NCBI GenBank assembly: GCA_005877655.1
Contig: VBOC01000235.1
Span: 1-15,448, forward strand
Source of the DNA: Ignavibacteria bacterium
GTDB lineage: Bacteria; Bacteroidota; Ignavibacteria; UBA10030; SZUA-254
Length of the DNA stretch: 15,448 nucleotides
Reading direction: 5' to 3'
Shown here: piece by piece, positions 1 to 7,098 of the stretch
How the letters are laid out: each line of letters opens with the position of its first letter
How positions within the stretch are numbered: the stretch's first letter is position 1
Made by a program: the position numbers and the translations under genes
Notes under the pieces: model-generated
The model's database searches: none
What the model saw: only the letters and a program-made list of their open reading frames with translations
Told to the model about the DNA's origin: nothing

Positions 1-133
1 CTGTGACGGAGTCGCGGGCGACGATGGAAAACGTATGCACAGGTCGGAATTGAGAGATCGCCGTCGGATTGAATTGAGAAAGTGCCGTTGCGGAAAACAG
101 GACGAAAAGTGTTGGAAGAAGGAAACGGGTCAT
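1..133 (-). CDS. 5' end of an exported protein (partial, runs off left edge)
   Basis: Reading leftward from an ATG at 133-131, an open frame of 44 codons runs to the window edge without a stop. The first residues, MTRFLLPTLFVLFSATALSQ, have the form of a signal peptide: one early Arg, a hydrophobic core of about 12 residues, and a small-residue cleavage region near residue 19. The start is strongly supported by AGGAGG six bases upstream of the ATG. The mature part visible (from about FNPTAISQ) matches no family I can name. The gene lies 123 bases downstream of hydA on the same strand. Function is unknown; export to the periplasm or beyond is inferred from the leader only. Confidence 0.72.
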   Translation of the reverse strand, partial: MTRFLLPTLFVLFSATALSQFNPTAISQFRPVHTFSIVARDSVT

Positions 134-256
134 GGGATACCTCCTGGTCAGAGATGAGAAACGAACTATTAGATGACGACACCGTAAAAGATCAACTTGA
201 ACGCGAGCGGGATGAAACGCTCGACCGGATCGCGCTGATCGATCTGTTTCAGGCTC

Positions 257-1645
257 TTACCTCCAGGCGCCCGCGAATGCATCGCGTTTGAGGAACTGAC
301 CCCGGCCGGCCCTCCCCCGCCATGTGCCTTTATCGATAATTACTTCGCCGCGGGAGAGAACCGACTCGGCGTTCCCTTTGACCTTGAACCCCTCAAACAT
401 CGAGTAGTCGACGCGCATGTGGTGCGTCTTCACCGAGATGACGTGCTCGGCGTTCGGATCCCAGATGACGATGTCCGCATGACTTCCGACGGCGATCGAC
501 CCTTTGCGAGGATAGAGGCCGAACATCTTCGCCGGCGTTGTCGAGGTGATTTCAACCCAGCGGTTCAGCGAGATCCGTTTCTTGTTGACGCCGCCCTCGA
601 ACAAGAGCTGCAGCCGGTTCTCGATGCCCGGCCCGCCGTTGGGGATCTTGGTAAAATCATCCCTTCCCATCTCCTTCTGCTCTTTGAAACAGAACGGGCA
701 ATGATCGGTCGAGACTACCTGCAGGTTATTCGTCTTCAGGCCGTCCCAGAGTTTGTCCTGGTGCCATTTCTCCCGCAGAGGGGGCGTAAACACGAATTTT
801 GCACCTTCGAAATTGGGGCGTTCAAGGTCCTCTATTGAAAGAAACAGGTACTGCGGGCATGTTTCGGCGTAGGTGAGCAGTCCCCTGTCGCGGGCTTCGG
901 CAACCTTCTGGAGAGCATCGTGGGAGGAAAGATGAACGATGTAGACCGGCACTCCTGCCATTTCCGCCAGGGCAATGGCCCGGTTCACGGCCTCGGCCTC
1001 CGCGGTTGTCGGCCGCGTGAGCGCATGATAGATCGGAGCCCGCTTTCCTTCGGCAACTGCTTTTTTCACGATCACGTCGATGGCGCTGCCGTTTTCTGCG
1101 TGCATGCAGATGAGCCCGCCGTTTTCGGCCGTCTTGCGCATTGCCTTGAAGATCGTCGCGTCGTCAACCATCAGCACTCCGGGGTAGGCCATGAAGAGCT
1201 TGAAACTGGAGACCCCGCTCCGGACCATGTCATTCATGTCTTCGAGATGAGCATCGGGCAAATCCGTCACGATCATGTGAAGACCGTAGTCGATGCAGGC
1301 CTTTCCTTCGGCTTTCTTCCACCACAGATCGAGCGCTTCGCGCATCTTCGTTCCCTTCGACTGGATGGCGAAATCGACGAGCGTCGTGGTCCCGCCGAAC
1401 GCCGCCGCCCTGGTTCCGGTCACGAAGCCGTCGCTGGATACCGTGCCGCCGAAGGGCATGTCGAGATGCGTATGGACGTCGATCCCGCCCGGAATTGCCA
1501 GCTTGCCCGCGGCATCGATTGTCCTGTCGGCTTTCATGGGCAGGTTCGCGCCGATGGCCGTAATTGTTTCCCGCTCGATGTAAATGTCGGCCTTGTAGTC
1601 CTGCTCTGCCGTGATGATGCGGGCGTTTTGAATGAGGATGGACAT
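257..1645 (-). CDS. hydA: dihydropyrimidinase (D-hydantoinase family)
   Basis: This 462-residue zinc amidohydrolase would hydrolyse 5,6-dihydrouracil or dihydrothymine to the N-carbamoyl-beta-amino acid, step two of reductive pyrimidine catabolism, in the cytoplasm. The binuclear metal site is complete: HTH at residues 58-60, the lysine that is carboxylated at K149 (SSFKLFMAYPG), H182 (CMHAENG), H238 (VHLSS) and D314 (STDHCPF). Length is normal for the family. Hydantoinases share this fold, but preA, preT, beta-ureidopropionase, the aminotransferase and mmsA on the same strand favour dihydropyrimidinase. No clear Shine-Dalgarno precedes the ATG at 1645, but a TTGACA/TATCTT promoter-like pair lies about 35-60 bases upstream. 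It is separated from the other pathway genes by four unrelated genes, so it probably has its own transcript. Confidence 0.95.
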   Translation of the reverse strand: MSILIQNARIITAEQDYKADIYIERETITAIGANLPMKADRTIDAAGKLAIPGGIDVHTHLDMPFGGTVSSDGFVTGTRAAAFGGTTTLVDFAIQSKGTKMREALDLWWKKAEGKACIDYGLHMIVTDLPDAHLEDMNDMVRSGVSSFKLFMAYPGVLMVDDATIFKAMRKTAENGGLICMHAENGSAIDVIVKKAVAEGKRAPIYHALTRPTTAEAEAVNRAIALAEMAGVPVYIVHLSSHDALQKVAEARDRGLLTYAETCPQYLFLSIEDLERPNFEGAKFVFTPPLREKWHQDKLWDGLKTNNLQVVSTDHCPFCFKEQKEMGRDDFTKIPNGGPGIENRLQLLFEGGVNKKRISLNRWVEITSTTPAKMFGLYPRKGSIAVGSHADIVIWDPNAEHVISVKTHHMRVDYSMFEGFKVKGNAESVLSRGEVIIDKGTWRGRAGRGQFLKRDAFAGAWR

Positions 1646-1678
1646 GGTGAATGCTGATCGGTGGTGAATAAGAGCGGA

Positions 1679-1707
1679 AAGATAGGAAACAGCGGCTTGA
1701 ATGTCAA
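1679..1707 (-). promoter_or_regulatory. putative hydA promoter
   Basis: On the minus strand TTGACA (1707-1702) is followed after exactly 17 bases by TATCTT (1684-1679), placing a start of transcription near 1672 and a leader of about 27 bases before the hydA ATG at 1645. The -35 is perfect and the -10 matches four of six sigma-70 positions. The TAnnTTT form also resembles the Bacteroidota -7 element. Confidence 0.5.
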
Positions 1708-1726
1708 CGCAGTATCAGCCGGCCGC

Positions 1727-2653
1727 TCAAGGCTGGGCAGGAGGATGGATAGGTGGAGTACCAAGGTGGTTCTCAATTATCTTGACCGCGTTCGTAGCGG
1801 CAAGCGTATGCATTGTAGCATGGTATACAGAGAGAGCGGTCCCTTGGAGCGTGTGATTATTCTCCAGGGCTTCAACTACCAAGCCGAGGCTTATAGCTTG
1901 CTGAATACCAATATGCCTGCCGTGACTTTTGAAATCGCGATGAGCCGCGAGCTTCTTTGCTATTCTTGTAGAAGGGTTTCTCGTCTTTCCCTGAAACATG
2001 TACGTGTGAAGCCAATTCTTTACAAGCTCCTGGGAGAGATCTATGGCGTTCTTACACTGAACAAGCAGGCCCGGACCGTATTGGCTGAGTATCGGGAGCC
2101 AAGAACTCAAGAGCTGCGGATTTTTGCAGTCATTCTGAGCTTGTTTGAATTGATCGAGGATAGCGTGAGCTGGGACAGCCTGTACGCCTATCGGAGTCTG
2201 GAGTATGAACTGAGGGTCAATAGGGCCGAGAAAGGAATGCTTTCCCATTACTATTTGGTTTGCAGCGCAGGCGAGCATAGTCGCAGCCGACATCGCAGCC
2301 TGTGGAACTATTACGCGGATATCATCAAATTTCGATCGGAGGTAGGTGACAATTCCTTCAGCAGCCTCAGCGGATCCACCCGGACTGTGAAGAATAAGGT
2401 CAAGCGATTTTTCCTTGAGCCCATAGATAACTTCCATAAATCCTTGGATGTCCTCGTCAGTGATGCTGACCGCAGCCGGTTCTATGGTACCGGTACCAGT
2501 CTGCGTCCACTTCGTGGCGTAGAGAATCGTTTGTCTCCTAGTATGTTGGTGAAGCGCTTTGAGGTACTTTCTTCGGACCGAATCGTAGGGAAGCTGCCCT
2601 GTACTCTGTTGTACGGCATTGAGCTCGGCGAGAATCTCCCCCCAGGTCGGCAT
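1727..2653 (-). CDS. SDH-family ClpP/SppA-fold serine protease
   Basis: This 308-residue protein belongs to the serine dehydrogenase proteinase family (SDH, Pfam PF01972), a ClpP/crotonase-fold peptidase group related to SppA. Visible family marks are HSPGGS at 89-94 (oxyanion-type glycine loop), the likely nucleophile Ser122 in PQAAMSAATM, HSFLGPIDPQ at 139-148, and HGRHIGIQQA near 245-254. There is no signal peptide or membrane segment, so it is probably cytoplasmic. The natural substrate is not known; the family name comes from cleavage of a serine dehydratase in Thermus, and I would not transfer that role. The start follows the 79-residue gene's stop by 12 bases, so the two are probably cotranscribed and translationally coupled. 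Its DNA is poorer in G+C than hydA (hand counts 29 and 34 of 60 in two lines, against 43 of 60 in one hydA line), consistent with a separate origin. Confidence 0.85.
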   Translation of the reverse strand: MPTWGEILAELNAVQQSTGQLPYDSVRRKYLKALHQHTRRQTILYATKWTQTGTGTIEPAAVSITDEDIQGFMEVIYGLKEKSLDLILHSPGGSAEAAEGIVTYLRSKFDDIRVIVPQAAMSAATMLACAANQIVMGKHSFLGPIDPQFILQTPIGVQAVPAHAILDQFKQAQNDCKNPQLLSSWLPILSQYGPGLLVQCKNAIDLSQELVKNWLHTYMFQGKTRNPSTRIAKKLAAHRDFKSHGRHIGIQQAISLGLVVEALENNHTLQGTALSVYHATMHTLAATNAVKIIENHLGTPPIHPPAQP

Positions 2654-2665
2654 GTAGCGGTTGTA

Positions 2666-2905
2666 TTAGAGGTCGGGGGAAGGCGAGGACGAGTTCGAAG
2701 CGGAGAAAATGAGAATTGGGCGGGTTAGTTGTAAGTAGTCCTGGCTCTGCTTGAACCCTACCTCGAATTGTCCGTAAAGCTCCAAAAGCTCGTTAATTCC
2801 GGGTAGCTGCTCTTTTCCTTCCCTAATGATTTTAATGTAGCTCTTCTCGATATCAGTTTGCGTTGGCAATCGAGACGGGTGCTTCTTCTTGTTTGATGGG
2901 GTCAT
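2666..2905 (-). CDS. small hydrophilic protein of unknown function (79 aa)
   Basis: I do not recognise this protein. It has a lysine-rich start (TPSNKKKHPSR), a central stretch of about residues 17-62 that looks helical and charged (TDIEKSYIKIIREGKEQLPG and onward), and a Ser/Pro-rich tail. There is no signal peptide or membrane span. Support for a real gene is indirect: it ends 12 bases before the SDH protease start, shares that gene's AT-richer composition (26 of 60 G+C in the line at 2821), and sits about 23 bases below the expected start of a well-spaced promoter-like pair. A short AGGTG lies immediately before the ATG, closer than usual. It could be an adaptor, substrate or regulator of the protease; that is inference from position only. 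Confidence 0.6.
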   Translation of the reverse strand: MTPSNKKKHPSRLPTQTDIEKSYIKIIREGKEQLPGINELLELYGQFEVGFKQSQDYLQLTRPILIFSASNSSSPSPDL

Positions 2906-2934
2906 GACACCTGTGGGTGGGATAAGATAGCATA

Positions 2935-2963
2935 AGGATAATGAAACATAGCCTCAAAGTCAA
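2935..2963 (-). promoter_or_regulatory. putative promoter of the small-protein/SDH-protease pair
   Basis: On the minus strand TTGACT (2963-2958, five of six to the -35 consensus) is followed after 17 bases by TATCCT (2940-2935, four of six to the -10). Transcription would begin near 2928, about 23 bases before the ATG at 2905. The -35 overlaps the methyltransferase stop codon at 2962-2960. The element resembles the hydA promoter in sequence and spacing. Confidence 0.45.
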
Positions 2964-3622
2964 CGAGTGCGGGACATCCCGCCGGAGTGGACCGGCACGG
3001 GCAGGCGCGACTTCCAGAATGAAACTCCCACTGCGGTAGTCCCGCGTCCCGACAACCAGCAATCGGTTTTCTCGAGCCACGAGCAGGCTTCAAGCGTGTC
3101 CTCGTGGTCCGGGCGGGCATACGCGATGCGGATGGGTCTTCTCGCTTCGTCGAGTGACGAGCGGAGCCTGTCGAGAACCTCCCCGAGAACTGATTGGTCG
3201 AACGGGTTATAAAGATAGAAGACTGTGCCCTCGCGGTAGTCGAATTCCTGGGCGCGGCTCTGGATGATCGTGATCGGAGCCTTCCTTCCGCGCAGACGCG
3301 CCGCGTTCGACCGGGCGATGGCGCAGAGCTCGGGCGACTGCTCGATCCCGATCGCTTCGCGCACATCGCAGAGCGCGCTGCAGCACAGCATGCGGCCTTT
3401 GCCGCATCCAATGTCCACGAAAACGTCGTCTCTCGTGAGATTGACCGCCTTGAGAATCCGAATGTTATCCCGGTAGGACAGCGTCATATAATTGTAGTTC
3501 ACCGTAACCTCGGGGAAGGTGTCAACAATTCCTCTCGTGGAGATTCCCAATCGTTTCTCCCAGAGAAAGTTGTCGATCTTGGAGGGAAGGAAGTTTGAAA
3601 CTCGCTCTAAATCGGGTGTCAT
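2960..3622 (-). CDS. class I SAM-dependent methyltransferase
   Basis: A 220-residue Rossmann-type methyltransferase. The SAM-binding motif I is VFVDIGCGKG at residues 68-77, followed by the acidic ribose contact E94 in GIEQSPELC. The motif IV position carries YLYNPF at 137-141, as in a group of small methyltransferases with an NPF catalytic loop. There is no signal peptide. The substrate cannot be told from sequence. The start is well supported by GAGGAG eight bases before the ATG. The neighbours (a DinB-like gene upstream, the SDH-protease pair downstream) do not suggest a shared pathway, and the 165-base gap with a hairpin on the upstream side suggests it is transcribed separately. Confidence 0.82.
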   Translation of the reverse strand: MTPDLERVSNFLPSKIDNFLWEKRLGISTRGIVDTFPEVTVNYNYMTLSYRDNIRILKAVNLTRDDVFVDIGCGKGRMLCCSALCDVREAIGIEQSPELCAIARSNAARLRGRKAPITIIQSRAQEFDYREGTVFYLYNPFDQSVLGEVLDRLRSSLDEARRPIRIAYARPDHEDTLEACSWLEKTDCWLSGRGTTAVGVSFWKSRLPVPVHSGGMSRTR

Positions 3623-3733
3623 TGTTCGTTCTCCTCATCGGCGAGGCCCGGATGGCGATCGCTCACCCGGAAGAAGAATCAGGAGAGGCGGGGAACACTC
3701 CTTACATAACGGGATGCGTTTGTCGTCCGCCCG

Positions 3734-3773
3734 GGGTTCAAGTTCCAGCCGTGTTCACTGGAACTTGAAACCC
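3734..3773 (-). terminator. strong hairpin after the DinB-like gene
   Basis: Arms at 3734-3748 and 3758-3773 pair over 15 positions (core TTCAAGTTCCAG / CTGGAACTTGAA) with one bulged base and a nine-base loop. The hairpin begins 14 bases after the DinB-like stop at 3788. There is no T-run on its downstream (minus-strand) side, so it is either a terminator that does not need a U-tract or an mRNA-stabilising 3' end. The rest of the 3623-3787 gap holds only the methyltransferase ribosome binding site. Confidence 0.5.
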
Positions 3774-3787
3774 AAACGGAATGGACG

Positions 3788-4282
3788 CTACGTCCAGGGC
3801 TCATCCGCCGAGGGGCCGTAGATGGACGGCACCTTTGCTCCGGCCATTCTCAGATAGACGGAGAGCTGTCCCCTGTGGTGAATCGTATCCATGATGCCGG
3901 TCCAGAGAACATCCGCCTTTCGCATGTCTGTCATCTGTTTCGGTCCTGTGAAGAACTGGACCTTTTGGTTCAAATCCGCGTCCGAGAGTAGCTTCACCTT
4001 ATCAACCAGGTCCTTATGACCATTCTCGTAGGCGTAGATGATTTCGGCGAGTGTTGCAGGCGGCTTCGGCGCATTCTGAAAGTCAAATGTCCCCTTCAGC
4101 GCGCCCCCCATCAGTGTTTGCTCCTCCATGACCAACGTCCATGCCAGATCCTTTGCCGACCGGGATTTTTCGGCCGGCTTGAGACTGAGCTTATCGGCGG
4201 GGTACTGCTTCAGCAGCTTCAGCGTGGTCTTGAATTCGCGTTCCCAGACATCGATGAATTGATCCTTCTCTGTCGCAGGCAT
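3788..4282 (-). CDS. DinB-like four-helix protein
   Basis: A 164-residue protein of the DinB/YfiT-like putative metalloenzyme superfamily. The best mark is the C-terminal helix DTIHHRGQLSVYLR (132-145) followed by the typical end KVPSIYGPSADE. In the family three histidines, one near the end of helix two and two in the later helices, usually bind a metal. Here the expected first histidine in DLAWTLVMEEQ (residues 45-55) appears to be Thr49, although H135, H136 and nearby Glu53/Glu54 remain, so metal binding is uncertain. The start is supported by AGGAG six bases upstream. Family members are often thiol transferases or stress-linked; a role here cannot be assigned. It lies 105 bases after preA and is not obviously part of the pyrimidine pathway. 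Confidence 0.85.
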   Translation of the reverse strand: MPATEKDQFIDVWEREFKTTLKLLKQYPADKLSLKPAEKSRSAKDLAWTLVMEEQTLMGGALKGTFDFQNAPKPPATLAEIIYAYENGHKDLVDKVKLLSDADLNQKVQFFTGPKQMTDMRKADVLWTGIMDTIHHRGQLSVYLRMAGAKVPSIYGPSADEPWT

Positions 4283-4387
4283 ACGGTGCTCCTTTCGTTT
4301 GGGTGTGTTGGTTAGTGACTGCCGCTTACCCTACTGAACAGTCGGGAACCTCTTTACAGTTCCGGGGGTCGGCCGGAAAACCGCGGA

Positions 4388-5131
4388 TCAGTGAATCTCG
4401 ATCCCGTGTTTCTGCTGAAATTGCCTCAACGACTCCCAGGTGAGCGGCTGGGGGAGCTGCTTCATGAGCTCATTCCACGTAATTGCCTCCGATCCGTCGT
4501 CTTTTCTGACCATTGAGATGCAGGAATCGACCGGACACACGAGGAAGCAGAGTGCGCATCCCACGCAATCGGGCTGGCGGATCTTGGGCTGGTTCTTGCC
4601 GTTATGAGGGATGATGTCGATGCATTGATGCGCGCCGTCTTCGCACGCGATATAGCAAAGATTGCACTGGATGCATTTCGTTTCATCGATTTCCGCGACC
4701 GTCTTGTACAGCAGGTTGAGGCCGCCGAAATCGGTGATGCACTGAAGCGAGCGGCCGCGGAAGTCGGCGATCGTCCGAAACCCCTTCTCCTCCATCCAGT
4801 TCGAGAGCCCCTCGACGAGGTCGTTGATCAATCGAAAGCCGTAGTGCATGACCGCGGTGCAGACCTGGACGCTTGTCGAGCCGAGCAGGATAAACTCTGC
4901 CGCGTCCCGCCAGTTGCAAATCCCCCCGATGCCGGATATCGGCAGGTTCACCTGCGGGTCGCCCGCGACCTGGGAGACCATGTTCAGCGCGATCGGCTTG
5001 ACCGCCGCGCCGGCATATCCGCCGTGGGTCCCTTTTCCGTCGACGGCGGGCATCGGCGAGTATGAATCGAGGTCTATGCCCATGATGCTGTTGATTGTGT
5101 TGACGGGATGGACGACACCTCCGTCACCCAC
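4388..5131 (-). CDS. preA: preA, C-terminal part (after frameshift/deletion)
   Basis: This frame carries the second half of the dihydropyrimidine dehydrogenase catalytic subunit. Authentic homology begins about residue 11 (NTINSIMGIDLD), followed by the FMN-phosphate region (LPISGIGGI, 63-71) and two 4Fe-4S clusters in a ferredoxin-like tail: C153-C156-C159-C163 and C189-C192-C195-C199. The first ten residues are read from the wrong frame, and the ATG at 5131 is not a natural start. PreA with PreT reduces uracil or thymine using NAD(P)H. The complete gene would start at 5610. About 30 residues between the two halves, including the expected KLTPN segment, are missing, so the product as written would not be functional. 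Confidence 0.85.
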   Translation of the reverse strand: MGDGGVVHPVNTINSIMGIDLDSYSPMPAVDGKGTHGGYAGAAVKPIALNMVSQVAGDPQVNLPISGIGGICNWRDAAEFILLGSTSVQVCTAVMHYGFRLINDLVEGLSNWMEEKGFRTIADFRGRSLQCITDFGGLNLLYKTVAEIDETKCIQCNLCYIACEDGAHQCIDIIPHNGKNQPKIRQPDCVGCALCFLVCPVDSCISMVRKDDGSEAITWNELMKQLPQPLTWESLRQFQQKHGIEIH

Positions 5132-5610
5132 CCGGTGATCATCGAGCAGTACTCCGGTACCTGTCCGACCGCCGAACCCATCCCGCGCTCGCTCATCCCG
5201 TGGGGGCAGCCGTAATTTAACTCGATGCCGTCGCAGCCGGTATCAATGGTCCGTTTGACGATCTCGTGCCAGACCTCGCGCTTCGATTCCACCATCAGCG
5301 AAGCGATGACGGCGCGGTCAGGCCAGAGCTTTTTTGTTTCCGCCATCTCGCGCAGGTTGGTTTCGATTGGCCGGTCGCTGATGAGCTCGATGTTGTTGAG
5401 CCCCGCGAGTTTTTGACCGGAATAATCGATTCCCCCGTATCGATTGACCGTGTTCATGACCGGCTCGCCGATCGTTTTCCAGACCGCGCCTCCCCACCCC
5501 TGTTCGAAGGCTTTGCAAACCTGGTATGCGGAATTTGAGGGGGGCGCAGATGCAAGCCAGAACGGATTCGGCGATTTTATGCCGCCGCAATTAATTGAGA
5601 GGTCGACCAT
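5074..5610 (-). CDS. preA: preA, N-terminal part (before frameshift/deletion)
   Basis: The first half of the dihydropyrimidine dehydrogenase catalytic subunit, starting MVDLSINCGGIKSPNPFWLA, with AGGAAG six bases before the ATG. It continues through VWKTIGEP and the substrate-loop region CPHGMSERGMGSAVGQVPEY (about 134-153), then reads GWVTEVSSIP up to about 5104, after which the frame is wrong and ends at 5074. The DHO-dehydrogenase-like barrel is thus cut in the middle. It lies 121 bases downstream of preT on the same strand, the usual partner pairing. Either the gene is dead in this genome or the assembly has lost about 88 bases here; the sequence alone cannot separate these. Confidence 0.85.
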   Translation of the reverse strand: MVDLSINCGGIKSPNPFWLASAPPSNSAYQVCKAFEQGWGGAVWKTIGEPVMNTVNRYGGIDYSGQKLAGLNNIELISDRPIETNLREMAETKKLWPDRAVIASLMVESKREVWHEIVKRTIDTGCDGIELNYGCPHGMSERGMGSAVGQVPEYCSMITGWVTEVSSIPSTQSTASWA

Positions 5611-5708
5611 ACCCTGCTTCCTGAATGTTCTTCACCGTGACCGCTGTTGAGAGCAACTCGTCAGATGTGTGACCGTCATATACTGAATTTTTGGAACCCG
5701 GAATCAGC

Positions 5709-5728
5709 CGCAGGGGGTTATGCCTGCG
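5709..5728 (-). terminator. small GC-rich hairpin just after preT
   Basis: CGCAGG (5709-5714) and CCTGCG (5723-5728) form a six-pair stem with an eight-base loop, three bases past the preT stop. No T-run follows on the minus strand. It may attenuate or stabilise the transcript between preT and preA rather than end it. I see nothing else in the 121-base preT-preA gap except the preA ribosome binding site. Confidence 0.25.
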
Positions 5729-5731
5729 TGA

Positions 5732-7081
5732 TCACTTCGAAAAGAGGTACCGATCGATCCCGTGAGCCGCCCGTTTCCCGTCCGCGGCGGCGTTCACGAC
5801 TTCTTTTCCGCCGTTGATGCAGTCGCCCCCCGCGAAGTACCGGGGATTTGACGTCTGCAGGCTCTCGGGGTTGACGACGACCCGGCCCTCATTCAATTTG
5901 ACGGAGGGGATCTGCGCGAGAAAACTGTCGCTCGTTTTCTGACCGATCGCCTTGATGACCATGTCTGCCGGAATCCGGAATTCGGATTGGGGAATCGGCT
6001 CGGCCGGGCGGCGGCCATTCGCGCCTGCCGGGCCCAGCTTCATCTTCGTACACTCGAGCGTTTCGACGCTCCCGCCCGCGGGACCGAGAATCCGCTTCGG
6101 CGCGGTCAAAAAATGAAAGACGACTCCGTCCTTTTTCGCAAGATCGAATTCAAATCCGTAGGCGGACATCTCCTGCTCGCCGCGGCGATAGACGATTGCC
6201 ACGTGTTCGGCTCCGAGACGCTTCGCTTCCGTCGCCGCATCGATTGCCGTATTGCCCGCGCCGATGACGACAACGCGTTTTCCCACATCGACCGAGCTCC
6301 AGCGGCGCGTCGTCACCCGCTCGATAAATTCGAGCGCGTCGAAGACTCCCGCCAGATCCTCTCCGGGAATTTTCAGGTCGGGTGAAATCCCGAGTCCGAT
6401 TCCGACAAAAATCGCGTCGTGAGTTCGCTCCAATTCCGGAACCGACACGGTCTTTCCGATCCAGACGCCGGTTTTTATTTTCACGCCCAGCCCCTGCACC
6501 AGCTTTACTTCCTTCAGACTGTCTTCGAACGACATTTTATAAGGCGCGATCCCCCACGTATCGAGCCCGCCGGCGATCTCTTTTCCTTCGTAAATGGTCG
6601 CATCGTATCCCATGAGAGCGAGTTCGGCCGCGCAGGCGAGCCCGGCCGGTCCCGCACCGATGATGCCGACAGACTTGCCGTTCTTCGGCGCCGGGGTAAA
6701 CAACGGCGGCATCCCTTGCTCGAAATACCGGTCGATCGCATACCGCTGCAGCCGGCCGATCTCAATCGGCTTCTCGCCGCGGTCGTTGTACACGCACGCT
6801 CCTTCGCACAGGACGTCGACCGGGCAGGCCTTGGCGCATGTGAGCGCGATCCAGTTCGATTCAAGGATCGTTTTCGCAGACCCCTTCACGTTCCCGGTCG
6901 CGATTTTCTTTATAAATGTCGAGATGTCGATGTGCGTCGGGCATGCCTTCATGCAGGGAGAATCAAAACAGTAGAGGCAGCGGTGCGCCTCCGAGGTGGC
7001 CTGGTTCCTGTCGAACGCGGGGTGGAGCTCCGCGAAGTTTTCTTCGTACCGGTCCCGGGGTAGTTTCTCCGCAAGATTCAT
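5732..7081 (-). CDS. preT: dihydropyrimidine dehydrogenase electron-transfer subunit PreT
   Basis: A GltD-like flavoprotein that passes electrons from NAD(P)H through FAD and Fe-S clusters to PreA. Counting from the longer start at 7135 (467 residues), cysteines at 53, 56, 61, 65 and 100, 104, 110, 114 give the N-terminal Fe-S motifs; the FAD fold is GIIGAGPAGLACA at 157-169 and the NAD(P) fold VVVIGAGNTAIDAA at 288-301; the end (FAGGDCINGGKEVVNAAADG) is the conserved FAD-closing segment. The ATG at 7081 (449 residues) leaves a 17-base gap after mmsA, whereas the ATG at 7135 overlaps mmsA by 37 bases. Neither has a good ribosome site. I prefer 7081 because family homology begins shortly after it. 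Confidence 0.92.
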   Translation of the reverse strand: MNLAEKLPRDRYEENFAELHPAFDRNQATSEAHRCLYCFDSPCMKACPTHIDISTFIKKIATGNVKGSAKTILESNWIALTCAKACPVDVLCEGACVYNDRGEKPIEIGRLQRYAIDRYFEQGMPPLFTPAPKNGKSVGIIGAGPAGLACAAELALMGYDATIYEGKEIAGGLDTWGIAPYKMSFEDSLKEVKLVQGLGVKIKTGVWIGKTVSVPELERTHDAIFVGIGLGISPDLKIPGEDLAGVFDALEFIERVTTRRWSSVDVGKRVVVIGAGNTAIDAATEAKRLGAEHVAIVYRRGEQEMSAYGFEFDLAKKDGVVFHFLTAPKRILGPAGGSVETLECTKMKLGPAGANGRRPAEPIPQSEFRIPADMVIKAIGQKTSDSFLAQIPSVKLNEGRVVVNPESLQTSNPRYFAGGDCINGGKEVVNAAADGKRAAHGIDRYLFSK

Positions 7082-7098
7082 GGGGCGGTGAGGAAGAT

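Noticed and set aside
204..223. Small stem CGAGCG/CGCTCG in the gap after hydA
   Set aside because: Six pairs with an eight-base loop and no adjacent T-run; too weak to call a terminator.
82..291. 69-codon plus-strand frame at the left end
   Set aside because: It overlaps both the exported-protein start (with a perfect ribosome site) and the hydA end on the other strand, and has no ribosome site or family match. Part of it looks helical, so I reject it with moderate confidence.
920..1657. 245-codon plus-strand frame opposite hydA, and similar long frames opposite preT, mmsA and the aminotransferase
   Set aside because: Shadow frames of GC-rich coding DNA; the opposite strand has complete enzyme families with catalytic residues.
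1661..2728. 355-codon open frame on the plus strand opposite the SDH protease
   Set aside because: The minus-strand frame has clear SDH-family motifs (HSPGGS, AMSAATM, HSFLGPIDPQ); the plus frame has no recognisable domain and is its mirror.
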